Source: Leclercia adecarboxylata (GTDB taxonomy: Bacteria > Pseudomonadota > Gammaproteobacteria > Enterobacterales > Enterobacteriaceae). From it: a DNA stretch of 64,000 bases. The notes beneath the pieces are model-generated. The model was not told the origin of the DNA and ran no database searches. It worked only from the letters and a program-made list of their open reading frames with translations. Positions 8,120 through 15,537 of the stretch are shown here, one piece after another. The position numbers and the translations under genes were made by a program. The stretch spans positions 3,162,001 through 3,226,000 of the forward strand of contig LR590464.1 of the NCBI GenBank assembly GCA_901472455.1, written 5' to 3'. Position 1 is the first letter of the stretch. Each line of letters begins with the position of its first letter.

Positions 8120-8365
8120 TTACAATCCGTTCGGGTGTGGGAATAGAGCTGGAAGGTCGGGCCTGAATTCATGAGCGGCCACCTTCCCGTCTACTGCATT
8201 AACCAGATCGGGTACGAAAGCAGGTGAAATGCGTTTCTTGCCGTTCAGCCAGTCACAAATCGTTGACTGGGCCTTGCCACAACGACGGGCCAGTTCTTTT
8301 TGACTGCCAGCAATGGCAATCGCTTTTTCTACTGCGGAGTTCTTCTCTACTGTTGGGGTCTTCAT
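8120..8365 (-). CDS. Cro-position regulator, YdaS-like HTH
   Basis: 81 aa from ATG 8365, with ribosome site GAGGTG upstream. A helix-turn-helix covers SQKELARRCGKAQSTICDWL, followed by GKKRISPAFVPDLVNAVDGKV and the typical YdaS ending HEFRPDLPALFP. It is the first gene from pR and lies opposite cI, so it should act as Cro, binding the 14-bp operators between the two genes. The upstream GTG at 8371 is a possible alternative start. Confidence 0.75.
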   Translation of the reverse strand: MKTPTVEKNSAVEKAIAIAGSQKELARRCGKAQSTICDWLNGKKRISPAFVPDLVNAVDGKVAAHEFRPDLPALFPHPNGL

Positions 8366-8389
8366 AATCACCTCAGCTATCAGTTTAAA

Positions 8390-8461
8390 GCGATTATGGG
8401 TATCACTTTAGCGAATGTCAATCGCATAGGCGATTTTTTGCTAAATAATCGCTTGAGCGAT
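8390..8461. promoter_or_regulatory. Right operator/promoter region: pR, pRM and three operators
   Basis: pR (minus): TTGACA at 8416-8421, 17-bp spacer, CATAAT at 8393-8398. pRM (plus, towards cI): TTGCTA at 8438-8443, 17-bp spacer, TAGGAT at 8461-8466. Operators ATCGCATAGGCGAT (8421-8434) and ATCGCTTGAGCGAT (8448-8461) are near-perfect 14-bp palindromes; a weaker third copy covers 8390-8405. They overlap the promoter elements as expected for CI/Cro control. Confidence 0.75.
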
Positions 8462-8492
8462 AGGATTAAAGGGGTCATTAACAGAGGTGAAT

Positions 8493-9186
8493 ATGGGATT
8501 CTCGGAGCGCCTATCGCAGGCGATGAAACTTGCTGGTTACACTCAAGGGCGTTTAGCCAAAGATGTCGGCATGGCTCAGTCCAGCGTCAATAAGCTGCTT
8601 AAAGATGCCAACGGGTCTCGCAAGACTGTTGAGATCGCCTCTGTTCTTGGTGTCCGCCCGGAATGGCTGTCGACTGGTGAGGGAGATATGGGTGCTGGTA
8701 GCCTGCGTGAGCCTAATGCGCTATACCAGGTAAAAGCCTCTGCAAATGGGATCTACCGCGTGGATGTACTCGACGTAAAAGCCAGCGCTGGCCCTGGCTC
8801 GCTTGTGACCAGTGATTTCATTGAGACGATTAGAGCTATTGAATACACAACGGAACAGGCAAGAGCGCTGTTCGGTAATCGCCCGGCCCACCATGTGAAA
8901 GTCATTACAGTGAATGGCGACAGCATGGATGGAACCATAAGCCCCGGAGATCAGATCTTCGTTGATACAGGCATAACCCATTTCGATGGAGACGGTGTTT
9001 ACGTCTTTGTTTTCGGCAAAACTCTGCACGTTAAGCGCCTGCAGATGCAACGCGACCGACTGGCCGTAATCTCCGACAACCCTATTTATGAGAAATGGTA
9101 CGTTGAATCTGGGAGATGAGGATACGTTCTACGTCATGGCTAAGGTGCTTCTCAGGCAGTCAATAGACTATAAACGCTTCGCATAA
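8493..9186 (+). CDS. CI-like phage repressor with S24 peptidase domain, frameshifted near its end
   Basis: About 230 aa once corrected. The N-terminus has a HTH (YTQGRLAKDVGMAQSSVNKL); the C-terminal half is a LexA/CI-type autoprotease with the catalytic Ser in VNGDSMDGTI and the Lys region in GKTLHVKRLQ. RecA-stimulated self-cleavage would induce the prophage. The raw frame stops at 9119 because of an extra G near 9112-9114; removing it extends the protein (GDEDTFYVMAKVLLRQSID) to 9186, just before a terminator. Start 8493 is preceded by AGAGG at five-base spacing; GTG 8487 is too close to it. Confidence 0.85.
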
Positions 9187-9208
9187 CCCGCTACGGCGGG
9201 TTTTTTAT
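9186..9208 (+). terminator. Terminator after cI
   Basis: CCCGC-TACG-GCGGG followed by TTTTTTATTAT, directly after the corrected cI stop. Confidence 0.8.
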
Positions 9209-9289
9209 TATCTCTGAATCACCGCTTCGATTTCCTCCCCTCCTAACTGCGTTACCAACATCACTTTTTTCACTTTCCTGATAAAAAAA

Positions 9290-9376
9290 TATCACTTTAT
9301 CATTCAAGTGTTTATCGCTTTATCTATCAGAAATATCGTTTTGGCGATTGACTCCAATAATCGCTTTAGCTATTGT
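9290..9376 (+). promoter_or_regulatory. Left operator/promoter region: pL with operators
   Basis: pL: TTGACT (9348-9353), 17-bp spacer, TATTGT (9371-9376). Operators of the same type as at pR lie at 9314-9327, 9335-9348 (ATCGTTTTGGCGAT) and 9360-9373 (ATCGCTTTAGCTAT), the last two overlapping the -35 and -10; a weaker ATCACTTTATCAT lies at 9291-9303. Confidence 0.7.
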
Positions 9377-9443
9377 TAGCCCATCGAAACGAAATATCGA
9401 CTGCGGCACAGGAAGTTAAGCCGCGCCAGACATGAAGTCAGGC

Positions 9444-9488
9444 TGCTTTTTAACATTGATGGGGTAATTTCTCCCGCCCTTGTGGGAG
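9444..9488 (+). promoter_or_regulatory. nutL site (boxA + boxB)
   Basis: boxA-like TGCTTTTTAACA (9444-9455) followed by ATTG, as at nutR, then boxB CTCCCGC-CCTT-GTGGGAG (9471-9488), a seven-pair stem with one GU and a four-base loop. Same architecture as 8071-8112. Confidence 0.72.
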
Positions 9489-9985
9489 ACAGAAGTTTAA
9501 CCAAACAGGAGGTGCCAAATGGTGCACTAACGCGGTTAGACCGCAGCCGAAAGGCAATGCAGCAGTCGTGATGCTGCCCTGAGTCGCCATTGAGCGAGCC
9601 TGCTTAGCATCGGGTCAAGGTTCTAATTAAAAGTAGCTCCGGTAGAGCAGCGCGAACGCCAGACGCGCACCGGTTATCAGCGGCGATGAAGCGACACAAC
9701 CTCAAAGGCATGAGCGCCGCCACTGCGAGAGTGTGGCCCAAAGGAAGTTGCTTTGGGATTGGATGAATGCCCGGACTGACGGGCAGGCGTAAGACCTGGT
9801 GGGTATCGTGCAACGACTGGACGCAAAAAATGTTGAGTAAGCGGCCCTAAAGTCCAGTGATAGTCCAATAAACGATTTGCGAAACCTTCGCCCCGGTGAA
9901 ACTCCGGTGTCAACTAGCAAGTCGCATAGCCAAGCCGGAGATCAGTGCCGGCCATCCAATCGCCAAAGCAACCACTGGAGGATGT
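9489..9985 (+). other. Long untranslated, hairpin-rich leader of the N operon
   Basis: About 500 bases without a convincing gene on either strand. It begins with a very strong ribosome site (AGGAGGTG, 9507-9514) followed by a three-codon ORF (9519-9530, Met-Val-His). It then contains at least five compact hairpins: 9532-9544, 9559-9577, 9650-9668, 9737-9757 and 9769-9784. Frames here are short, lack ribosome sites and match nothing I know. It is best described as a structured leader RNA of unknown role. Confidence 0.5.
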
Positions 9986-10234
9986 ATGACCAATTTAATC
10001 GCAACCAACAGCGTTACACGGCGTTATCTGAAACGTGGCGAGCTGATGGCTAAGCGACGCGCTGAGGCTTCTCAGAACGCGGCACAGGAAAGAAAACAGG
10101 ATATGTCACGAGTCGACCGCGCCACTTCGCTCGGCAGCCTTCGTGAGACTAACACCGGCGGCGCAAGCTGCTTACCAGAAGTCGCTATCTTCGCAGCTGG
10201 GTATCGCAATTCCAAGCAAGTCACTGCTCGCTGA
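9986..10234 (+). CDS. Antitermination protein N, P22 gp24 type
   Basis: 82 aa. N binds boxB RNA through an arginine-rich motif and, with Nus factors, lets RNA polymerase pass early terminators. The arginine-rich stretch is at residues 12-30 (RRYLKRGELMAKRRAEASQ). The C-terminus (SCLPEVAIFAAGYRNSKQ, then VTAR) closely follows the P22 N ending (LPGVALYAAGHRKSKQITAR). ATG 9986 is preceded by CTGGAGGATG. First protein of the rightward operon, downstream of nutL, and its presence explains the nut sites. The longer frame from 9896 has no ribosome site. Confidence 0.8.
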   Translation: MTNLIATNSVTRRYLKRGELMAKRRAEASQNAAQERKQDMSRVDRATSLGSLRETNTGGASCLPEVAIFAAGYRNSKQVTAR

Positions 10235-10242
10235 GGTGGCCC

Positions 10243-10419
10243 ATGAAGAACAGCATCAAGTGCCCGGTATGCGGTCGTGACTTCGATCCACGCACACCGG
10301 TCTGCCACATCAGCAAGTATCACCAGACAGCGAAGAACTGCGAGCTGGAGAAGATACGCGATGCACGGCGCAAGCATTACGCACAGAACGAATCGAGCGG
10401 GTCGAGTGGCCTGCGGTGA
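10243..10419 (+). CDS. 58-aa zinc-finger-like phage protein
   Basis: Begins MKNSIKCPVCGRDF; a CPVC pair at residues 7-10 and a later VCHISKYH give a possible C2CH zinc site. The tail is basic then Ser/Gly rich. It starts eight bases after N, with GAGG upstream of the ATG, so it belongs to the N operon. Function unknown. Confidence 0.55.
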   Translation: MKNSIKCPVCGRDFDPRTPVCHISKYHQTAKNCELEKIRDARRKHYAQNESSGSSGLR

Positions 10420-10439
10420 ATAAACAAAGGGGTGAGGGT

Positions 10440-10721
10440 ATGGAACGTTTTGCAAAGTTATTCGAAAGCCACGGTCGTCAGATTTTGGTGAAGAAAGGTG
10501 AAAACAGCGACGGCGACAACGCGCTGTGCATTTCAACCATGTTTGACGGTGCTGAAATGTCTTTCAATCTCGGGTTCGGCGACAACGAAGAAGCGATGGA
10601 TCACGCGCTGGAGTCGTTCACACAAGAGCAGGCTGACGTGTTTGGTAAGAAATTCGAAGGCCAAACGAGCGCGTTTGAGGCGTTCTTGGCGCTGACAAAC
10701 ACCAATGAAGATGATGAATAA
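10440..10721 (+). CDS. Hypothetical phage early protein
   Basis: 93 aa, MERFAKLFESHGRQILVKKG..., acidic overall, no membrane segment or known motif. The start at 10440 is preceded by GGGGTGAGGG. Followed directly by a terminator. I do not recognise the family. Confidence 0.55.
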   Translation: MERFAKLFESHGRQILVKKGENSDGDNALCISTMFDGAEMSFNLGFGDNEEAMDHALESFTQEQADVFGKKFEGQTSAFEAFLALTNTNEDDE

Positions 10722-10743
10722 GGTCGCTCCGGCGGCCTTTTTT
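10720..10743 (+). terminator. Terminator in the N operon
   Basis: GGTCGC-TCCG-GCGGCC followed by TTTTTTA; needs N antitermination for downstream expression. Confidence 0.65.
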
Positions 10744-10768
10744 ACGCGGGTAACTACAGAGGGTAAGA

Positions 10769-11218
10769 ATGAACGAACAGGCGAACAAAATTCTCGTTGA
10801 GCTGCTACAGAAGGCAGCAAATGGCATTGATGCCGCGGTGTCCTTCAGCCAGGCGCAAATCCCTGATGTTGTGCATCAGTTGCTGGTCTGGAAATTTACC
10901 AAAAGCATGATGATCACGCTGGTTATTCTAGCGACTATCCCGGTTGCGATTAAATTCTTCAGGGCAATGATGAAGCGTGAGCAGGACGGGGTTTATGGCG
11001 AAGAGGGATATTCATGGGATCGAGGGAAGCCAAAATACAAGCCTACATTGGTCTGGGACAGAGACGGCACTATCAGTGCTTCCTCAGTGTTTTTTGGCAC
11101 CATTATGTTCCTGTATTTGGTCACTGCCTTCCTCGTCTTATCAGACCTGACGTGGCTGAAAATCTGGCTGGCCCCGAAGCTATATCTCATCGAATACGCA
11201 GCATCACTCATCAAGTAA
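10769..11218 (+). CDS. Phage membrane protein
   Basis: 149 aa. Two clear hydrophobic segments, about residues 45-65 (SMMITLVILATIPVAIKFF) and 105-125 (SVFFGTIMFLYLVTAFLVLS), flank a charged hydrophilic loop with EEGYSWDRGKPKY. It is bounded by terminators on both sides, so it is a separate cassette in the early operon. A superinfection-exclusion role is possible by position, but not shown by any motif. Confidence 0.6.
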   Translation: MNEQANKILVELLQKAANGIDAAVSFSQAQIPDVVHQLLVWKFTKSMMITLVILATIPVAIKFFRAMMKREQDGVYGEEGYSWDRGKPKYKPTLVWDRDGTISASSVFFGTIMFLYLVTAFLVLSDLTWLKIWLAPKLYLIEYAASLIK

Positions 11219-11238
11219 CCCGCTCCGGCGGGTTTTTT
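11217..11238 (+). terminator. Terminator after the membrane protein
   Basis: ACCCGC-TCCG-GCGGGT followed by TTTTTATTG. Confidence 0.7.
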
Positions 11239-11378
11239 ATTGCCTCATACCCTGACCCATTCACTGAGTGGATCACGTTATGAGACGGCGGCCATCCACC
11301 GCCACCCATTTTTTAATTGCGCATCCAGGCGCAGGGGTTTTTAACGTTCAGCGGCGCGGCTTAAGCGCGGAGATGATT

Positions 11379-11627
11379 ATGAGCAATCCAATTACGGTAG
11401 GTTTTTCAGGGCTGACTAAGCGCATTTTTGCGGGTCGGTCAAAGCCAAGCAAATTGGCACCCGGTGTCCGTCAGTTCACTGGAGAGAAGTTTGATGTCAC
11501 TGACGAGGCTATTTTCGCAGTAGCAAGCCTGATGGTGACTCGCGATGACATCCTGGTTATTCCCCTGCCAAACGGCGACAAGATTCACCTTCGCGCTGAC
11601 ATCAAAGAAAAGCGGGAGGCCTCATGA
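11379..11627 (+). CDS. Conserved hypothetical phage protein
   Basis: 82 aa, MSNPITVGFSGLTKRIFAGR..., preceded by GGAGATGATT. It looks like a beta-rich small protein similar to short proteins in other lambdoid early regions. Its stop overlaps the next start (ATGA). Function unknown. Confidence 0.6.
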   Translation: MSNPITVGFSGLTKRIFAGRSKPSKLAPGVRQFTGEKFDVTDEAIFAVASLMVTRDDILVIPLPNGDKIHLRADIKEKREAS

Positions 11628-11782
11628 CAGTCACCCACAACGGCAAGCAGTACACCGCATCGAAGTTAAACGATAACGAGTGGAAGCTCTCATCGGTCGA
11701 TAAGCCGCGCGAAACACTCACTCTGGACCGGGCGCAGATGGCGTATGCCGGGTTGCTTGAGCAGGTGGAGGGGAAGTCATGA
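11624..11782 (+). CDS. 52-aa phage protein
   Basis: MTVTHNGKQYTASKLNDNEW..., coupled by ATGA overlaps to the genes on both sides. No known motif; likely co-translated with its neighbours. Confidence 0.5.
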   Translation: MTVTHNGKQYTASKLNDNEWKLSSVDKPRETLTLDRAQMAYAGLLEQVEGKS

Positions 11783-11988
11783 TCGCCCACTACGGCACCA
11801 CCCCCATCATTCGCCAGTGTATCGAGCCTGGCATGATGGCGCTGCATGAAGGCCGCACCTATCGCGTGTCAGCTGTCATCCACGAACGCAAATGGGTGTA
11901 TCTGCACACCGACGCAGAAATCATCCGGGTTAACGACCGCGTGATTGACGTTCTTCTCGACGGTACCGGTCAGCCAATTCAGCACTAA
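11779..11988 (+). CDS. 69-aa phage protein
   Basis: MIAHYGTTPIIRQCIEPGMM..., followed by RTYRVSAVIHERKWVYLHTD; pattern suggests a small beta barrel. It overlaps the upstream gene by four bases. Function unknown. Confidence 0.5.
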   Translation: MIAHYGTTPIIRQCIEPGMMALHEGRTYRVSAVIHERKWVYLHTDAEIIRVNDRVIDVLLDGTGQPIQH

Positions 11989-12060
11989 TCCCCCACCCAA
12001 TTTCACATCTGGCAGCCAATCGGTGCCGGGTGACGCACAACCCGATTTCAGGAGTAACCC

Positions 12061-12345
12061 ATGGCCGCATATCGCGCATACGACCACATAGAGGATCGTC
12101 GCTGGGTCGAGCAGCAGTTAACCGACGAGAAAGAGAAGTGGATCGACGACCGGGCGCAAGAAATCATTGCCCTCCTCCCCGATAACCCGACAGGCCTGTT
12201 TCTCTTCTCCGTACCGATCGACTCCAGCCCATACGAAGGACTTCGCAGCGATAAAGCTGGCGAGGCATACAACGACTTTGTATCGGCAGTGGCCTATACC
12301 CAGGCAGAGCACGATTGGGAGCACCGCACCGGCTGCCCGTTCTGA
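12061..12345 (+). CDS. Conserved hypothetical phage protein next to recT
   Basis: 94 aa, MAAYRAYDHIEDRRWVEQQL..., charged and helix-rich, with a C-terminal HDWEHRTGCPF. ATG follows CAGGAGTAACCC. The position just before recT suggests a recombination accessory role, but nothing in the sequence proves it. Confidence 0.55.
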   Translation: MAAYRAYDHIEDRRWVEQQLTDEKEKWIDDRAQEIIALLPDNPTGLFLFSVPIDSSPYEGLRSDKAGEAYNDFVSAVAYTQAEHDWEHRTGCPF

Positions 12346-12368
12346 AACCAGATTATCAGGAGTAAATA

Positions 12369-13262
12369 ATGAGCTTCAGCATCGTTGAGTTCGTTAAACA
12401 GCAGGAGCCGCTCTTTGCCGGGGCGGTCACAGATCAGTCCGTAACGTGGGCGAAAGAAAGCCAGTTCGCAATTCAGGCTTTTCAGCGAAACGACAGGCTG
12501 GCTACAACGGCAATCAGCAACCCGGCCAGCGCGCAGAACGCGATCATCAACGTGGCCGCCATCGGCATCACGCTGAACCCGGCGAGCAAGCTGGCGTACC
12601 TGGTGCCGCGCGACGGCATGGTGTGTCTTGATATCAGTTATATGGGCCTGCTCCACCTCGCCCAGGCTACCGGGTCCATTAAGTGGGGCCAGTGCAAGCT
12701 GGTCTACTCAAACGACACCTACGAGTCGAACGGCCTCGATACTGCGCCAACTCACAAATATAACGCCTTCGGTGACCGCGGCGCGGTGGTTGGCGGCTAC
12801 TGCACGGTGAAAACTCCTGATGGTGATTACCTGACGGAAGAAATGAGCCTGGCAGAGATCAAGGCGACAGAAGCTACCAGTAAGGCCAAGAACGGACCAT
12901 GGAAGAACTTCTGGGAGGAGATGGCGCGTAAGACCATCGTTAAACGCGCCAGCAAATACTGGCCCCGCGCTGAGCGTCTGGATAACGCTATTCACGTCAT
13001 CAATGAAGATGAGGGGATCCACCAGGAGCCGGTGATGCCCCACACGCCTGATAGTGAGGTAATCCTGTCAGAAGAGCAAAGAAAGCAGGAGCTTCACGAC
13101 AAGGTATCGGCGCTGTGCGATGAGATGGAGCGCGCTGAAACCATGCACGATCTGAAATTGCACTTCCAGGCGGCCTACAAAATGACGGCTGGAATGAAGT
13201 TGCAGCAGAACGTTCAGGCCATTTACAGCGAGTGCAAAATGAAGTTTGAGGAGGTGGCATAA
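12369..13262 (+). CDS. recT: RecT family single-strand annealing protein
   Basis: 297 aa, intact. RecT anneals complementary single strands during phage recombination. The family core is visible: FAIQAFQRNDRLATTAISNP, IINVAAIGITLNPASKLAYL, VPRDGMVCLDISYMGLLHLA, then KNGPWKNFWEEMARKTIVKR and ASKYWPRA. The acidic C-terminal tail (about residue 220 onward, with a helical segment) is typical. It overlaps the Gp157-like start (TAATG). No RecE or other exonuclease gene is visible next to it, which is unusual. Confidence 0.9.
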   Translation: MSFSIVEFVKQQEPLFAGAVTDQSVTWAKESQFAIQAFQRNDRLATTAISNPASAQNAIINVAAIGITLNPASKLAYLVPRDGMVCLDISYMGLLHLAQATGSIKWGQCKLVYSNDTYESNGLDTAPTHKYNAFGDRGAVVGGYCTVKTPDGDYLTEEMSLAEIKATEATSKAKNGPWKNFWEEMARKTIVKRASKYWPRAERLDNAIHVINEDEGIHQEPVMPHTPDSEVILSEEQRKQELHDKVSALCDEMERAETMHDLKLHFQAAYKMTAGMKLQQNVQAIYSECKMKFEEVA

Positions 13263-13745
13263 TGACCGCCCTCTACAAAATAGCCAATGACTTCGCCAAG
13301 CTGACTGACTCCGATATGGACCCGGAGATGATTGCTGACACACTGGACGGCATCGAGTGGGGAGCTTGAAGCGAAAGTGGAGCAGATCCTGGCGGCCTGC
13401 AAAAACGAGCAGGCCTATGCGGAGACGCTAAAAGAAGAGTCCCGCAAACTGGCTGAACGTGCAAAGGCTGCAGAGAACCGAGTGGTTAGCATGAAGGAGT
13501 ATGTTGCCCGTTCTCTCGATACTGCTGGCAAGACTTCCATAAAAGCCGGCATACACCAGGTAACCGTCAGGGCCCCATCCAAGTCAGTTGAGATTACCGA
13601 CGCCGCCGCCCTGCCCGCTGAATATGTCGAGTACGAAACCACCATCAAGGCGGATAAGTTAGCCATCAAGCATAAACTCGACGCCGGAATCGATATCCCC
13701 GGCGCGCGCATCAAGATTGGCAAACCCTCTCTCATCATCAAGTAA
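13262..13745 (+). CDS. Siphovirus Gp157-like protein, frameshifted
   Basis: About 160 aa after correction. The start MTALYKIANDFAKLTD, the central coiled coil (LEAKVEQILAACKNEQAYAE) and the C-terminal VPGARIKIGKPSLIIK-like ending (here IPGARIKIGKPSLIIK) are typical of the Gp157 family, often found beside recT-type genes in temperate phages. An extra G in the run at 13357-13363 breaks the frame; removing it gives DGIEWELEAKVEQ. A role in resisting other phages has been suggested for some members; not testable here. Confidence 0.75.
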
Positions 13746-13757
13746 ACCCGGTGATAT

Positions 13758-13916
13758 ATGAAAAATGCACACGACAACATCAGCGTGGGATCGGTGACGC
13801 TCGTCTATTCGAATTTACGTCGCGGGTGGATGCTGCCGGGCGGCATGGTTATTCAGAATCCGTTAAAGGCCCAGCGACTGGCCGAAGAACTCAATAATAA
13901 GCGGGAGGCGGCATGA
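13758..13916 (+). CDS. 52-aa phage protein
   Basis: MKNAHDNISVGSVTLVYSNL..., ending in a helical QRLAEELNNKREAA and overlapping the methylase start (ATGA). Probably a small structural-fold regulator, function unknown. Confidence 0.5.
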   Translation: MKNAHDNISVGSVTLVYSNLRRGWMLPGGMVIQNPLKAQRLAEELNNKREAA

Positions 13917-14464
13917 CCGATTACACCGGAAGTAACACGCCAGCAGATCAGCGTGATTTATGGCGCACACCACCGGCATTGTTCGCCGCGCTGGATGCTG
14001 AGTTCTGCTTTCAGCTGGACGCCGCCGCAGCGCAGCACAATGCACTCTGCCGCAAGTTCATCACCGCTGAGCAGAACACGCTGGAAACGCCATGGGCCGA
14101 TTACCTCACCATTCCCGGATATGCGTGGCTCAACCCACCTTATAGCGACATCACGCCATTCGTGAAGAAAGCCGCAGCGGAGAGCAAGAATCATATCGGC
14201 ACCGTCATGCTGGTTCCGGCTGATACGTCCGTCGGCTGGTTCCGTGAGGCTATCGAGACGGCCAGCGAGGTGCGATTCATCACCGCCGGTCGGCTGGCAT
14301 TCATCAACCCGGTCACCGGTAAGCCGACGTCAGGAAACAATAAAGGGTCCATGCTCATCATCTGGCGGCCATTCCCGCGAACACACTGCGAATCCACTTT
14401 CGTGGAGCGCGACGTATTAATGACCTTCGGTGCGAAACTTCTCGCCAGGCGGGAGGCAGCATGA
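13913..14464 (+). CDS. Phage DNA N-6-adenine methyltransferase
   Basis: 183 aa. The DRWxTP-like entry (DLWRTPPALFAALDAEFCF), the catalytic NPPY (LNPPYSDITPFVKKAA) and the closing GSMLIIWRP are typical of phage Dam-like adenine methylases (Phage_N6A_Met). It would methylate adenine in DNA using S-adenosylmethionine, likely to protect or mark phage DNA. Intact; starts within the stop of the upstream gene and overlaps the next gene by four bases. Confidence 0.85.
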   Translation: MTDYTGSNTPADQRDLWRTPPALFAALDAEFCFQLDAAAAQHNALCRKFITAEQNTLETPWADYLTIPGYAWLNPPYSDITPFVKKAAAESKNHIGTVMLVPADTSVGWFREAIETASEVRFITAGRLAFINPVTGKPTSGNNKGSMLIIWRPFPRTHCESTFVERDVLMTFGAKLLARREAA

Positions 14465-14685
14465 AGCGGATGACTACCGAACAGGAGAATGCCTTGCGCG
14501 CTACGGCAAGAAAATGCAGCGAAGAGCTGAAGGCTGCACTGGCGAAGAAGCCAAAGCCGAAATTCGACGCTGTCAGCAGGCCACTACTGGCTAAGCACTT
14601 CGAGAAGATAAAGGGACTTGGCGTCCCTTTTTTATTATTCGTCTACACAATTGGTCGGATCAACGGCCAGTTCAGGGAGCACTGA
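14461..14685 (+). CDS. Hypothetical phage protein
   Basis: 74 aa, MKRMTTEQENALRATARKCS..., basic helices, then a hydrophobic stretch (GVPFLLFVYTIGRINGQ). No domain recognised; coupled to the methylase by ATGA. Confidence 0.5.
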   Translation: MKRMTTEQENALRATARKCSEELKAALAKKPKPKFDAVSRPLLAKHFEKIKGLGVPFLLFVYTIGRINGQFREH

Positions 14686-14687
14686 CC

Positions 14688-14960
14688 ATGGCAGTAATTA
14701 TCCAGGCGAAATGTGAGTGCGGTGAGCAGATAAGCATAGAGCTGAACTGCAAGCTTGCATCCCGCAAAGACGGTAAGCGTCCTTTCTATCCTGATGAAAA
14801 CGTTGAGCCTTGGTCATTCGTTAAGGATGGCGAACGAATTCACTACAGCCAGGACGGCGTTACAACGTTCAGATGTCGTGGCTGTGGCGGCTGGCTTGCC
14901 GACACGGTGCCAGAGGCGAAGTTTGAAACGGATGCGCCAGCAAAGGAGAACCAGTCATGA
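14688..14960 (+). CDS. Zinc-ribbon-like phage protein
   Basis: 90 aa. CECGEQ near residue 9 and CRGCGG near residue 64 form a likely four-Cys zinc ribbon. Starts two bases after the preceding stop and overlaps the next gene's start. Function unknown. Confidence 0.55.
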   Translation: MAVIIQAKCECGEQISIELNCKLASRKDGKRPFYPDENVEPWSFVKDGERIHYSQDGVTTFRCRGCGGWLADTVPEAKFETDAPAKENQS

Positions 14961-15175
14961 CTGAAATCATCGATCAGGCCAGCGCTCTCGAAACGATGAT
15001 GCGCGAACAAGCAATACAGGCTCACCGGATTAACCGTGATGCGGTATCGGCAACGCACTGTAGCGATTGCGGCGAGGGTATCCCGGAGCTGCGCCGGGTG
15101 AAGGTGCCGGGCTGCCAGCGCTGCGCCAGTTGCCAGCAGGATAGCGAACTTCGGAATAAGCAAGGGAGAGGGTGA
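14957..15175 (+). CDS. TraR/DksA-type zinc-finger protein
   Basis: 72 aa. A helical N-terminus is followed by CSDCGEGIPELRRVKVPGCQ and RCASCQQ, the CxxC-x17-CxxC finger of short TraR/YbiI proteins. TraR family members bind the RNA polymerase secondary channel and mimic DksA with ppGpp. The N-terminal helix here is short, as in other phage copies. Intact. Confidence 0.8.
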   Translation: MTEIIDQASALETMMREQAIQAHRINRDAVSATHCSDCGEGIPELRRVKVPGCQRCASCQQDSELRNKQGRG

Positions 15176-15537
15176 TGAATTACAGCAAGCTGAGCGATGG
15201 GGAGATTAGCGTCAGGCTCGCCTATTTCCTCAAGCCAAAATACAGCGCCACCATTCACCCGCACGATAGTACTGGCGCGCAGCTGTCATGGAACTGGTTC
15301 AACACGGTACAGAACACCGGTCATTTCCCGCTGCGCCGCGCCGAAGAGCTTTATCCGGCAATGAAGAAGCATCGGATCGGCCTCGTTCCATCAGGCAAGA
15401 CCGTCTGGCAGGCATCGCACGAATCTGGCATCAGCGCCACTCACCGTAACCCGCTGCGCGCTGTGGCAATCGTCTACCTCCTTTTGCAGGAGTCAGCCAA
15501 TGTTCAAGCTAATCCAGCGCGGCCAGATATTCGCTGA
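15175..15537 (+). CDS. DUF2591/NinX-like phage protein
   Basis: 120 aa, MNYSKLSDGEISVRLAYFLK... The C-terminal NPLRAVAIVYLLLQES is characteristic of DUF2591-type phage proteins (NPLRAAMIVFLMM-like). ATG 15175 follows GGAGAGGGTG. Overlaps the following gene by 38 bases in another frame. Function unknown. Confidence 0.6.
   Translation: MNYSKLSDGEISVRLAYFLKPKYSATIHPHDSTGAQLSWNWFNTVQNTGHFPLRRAEELYPAMKKHRIGLVPSGKTVWQASHESGISATHRNPLRAVAIVYLLLQESANVQANPARPDIR

Noticed and set aside
9631..9700. tRNA-like stretch (AGCTC..GAGCA, then a GC hairpin) in the N leader
   Set aside because: D-arm-like part is present but no acceptor stem, T arm or anticodon loop of proper size.
9604..9920. Minus-strand open frames in the N leader
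   Set aside because: No ribosome sites, no known family, and they oppose pL transcription and coincide with hairpins.
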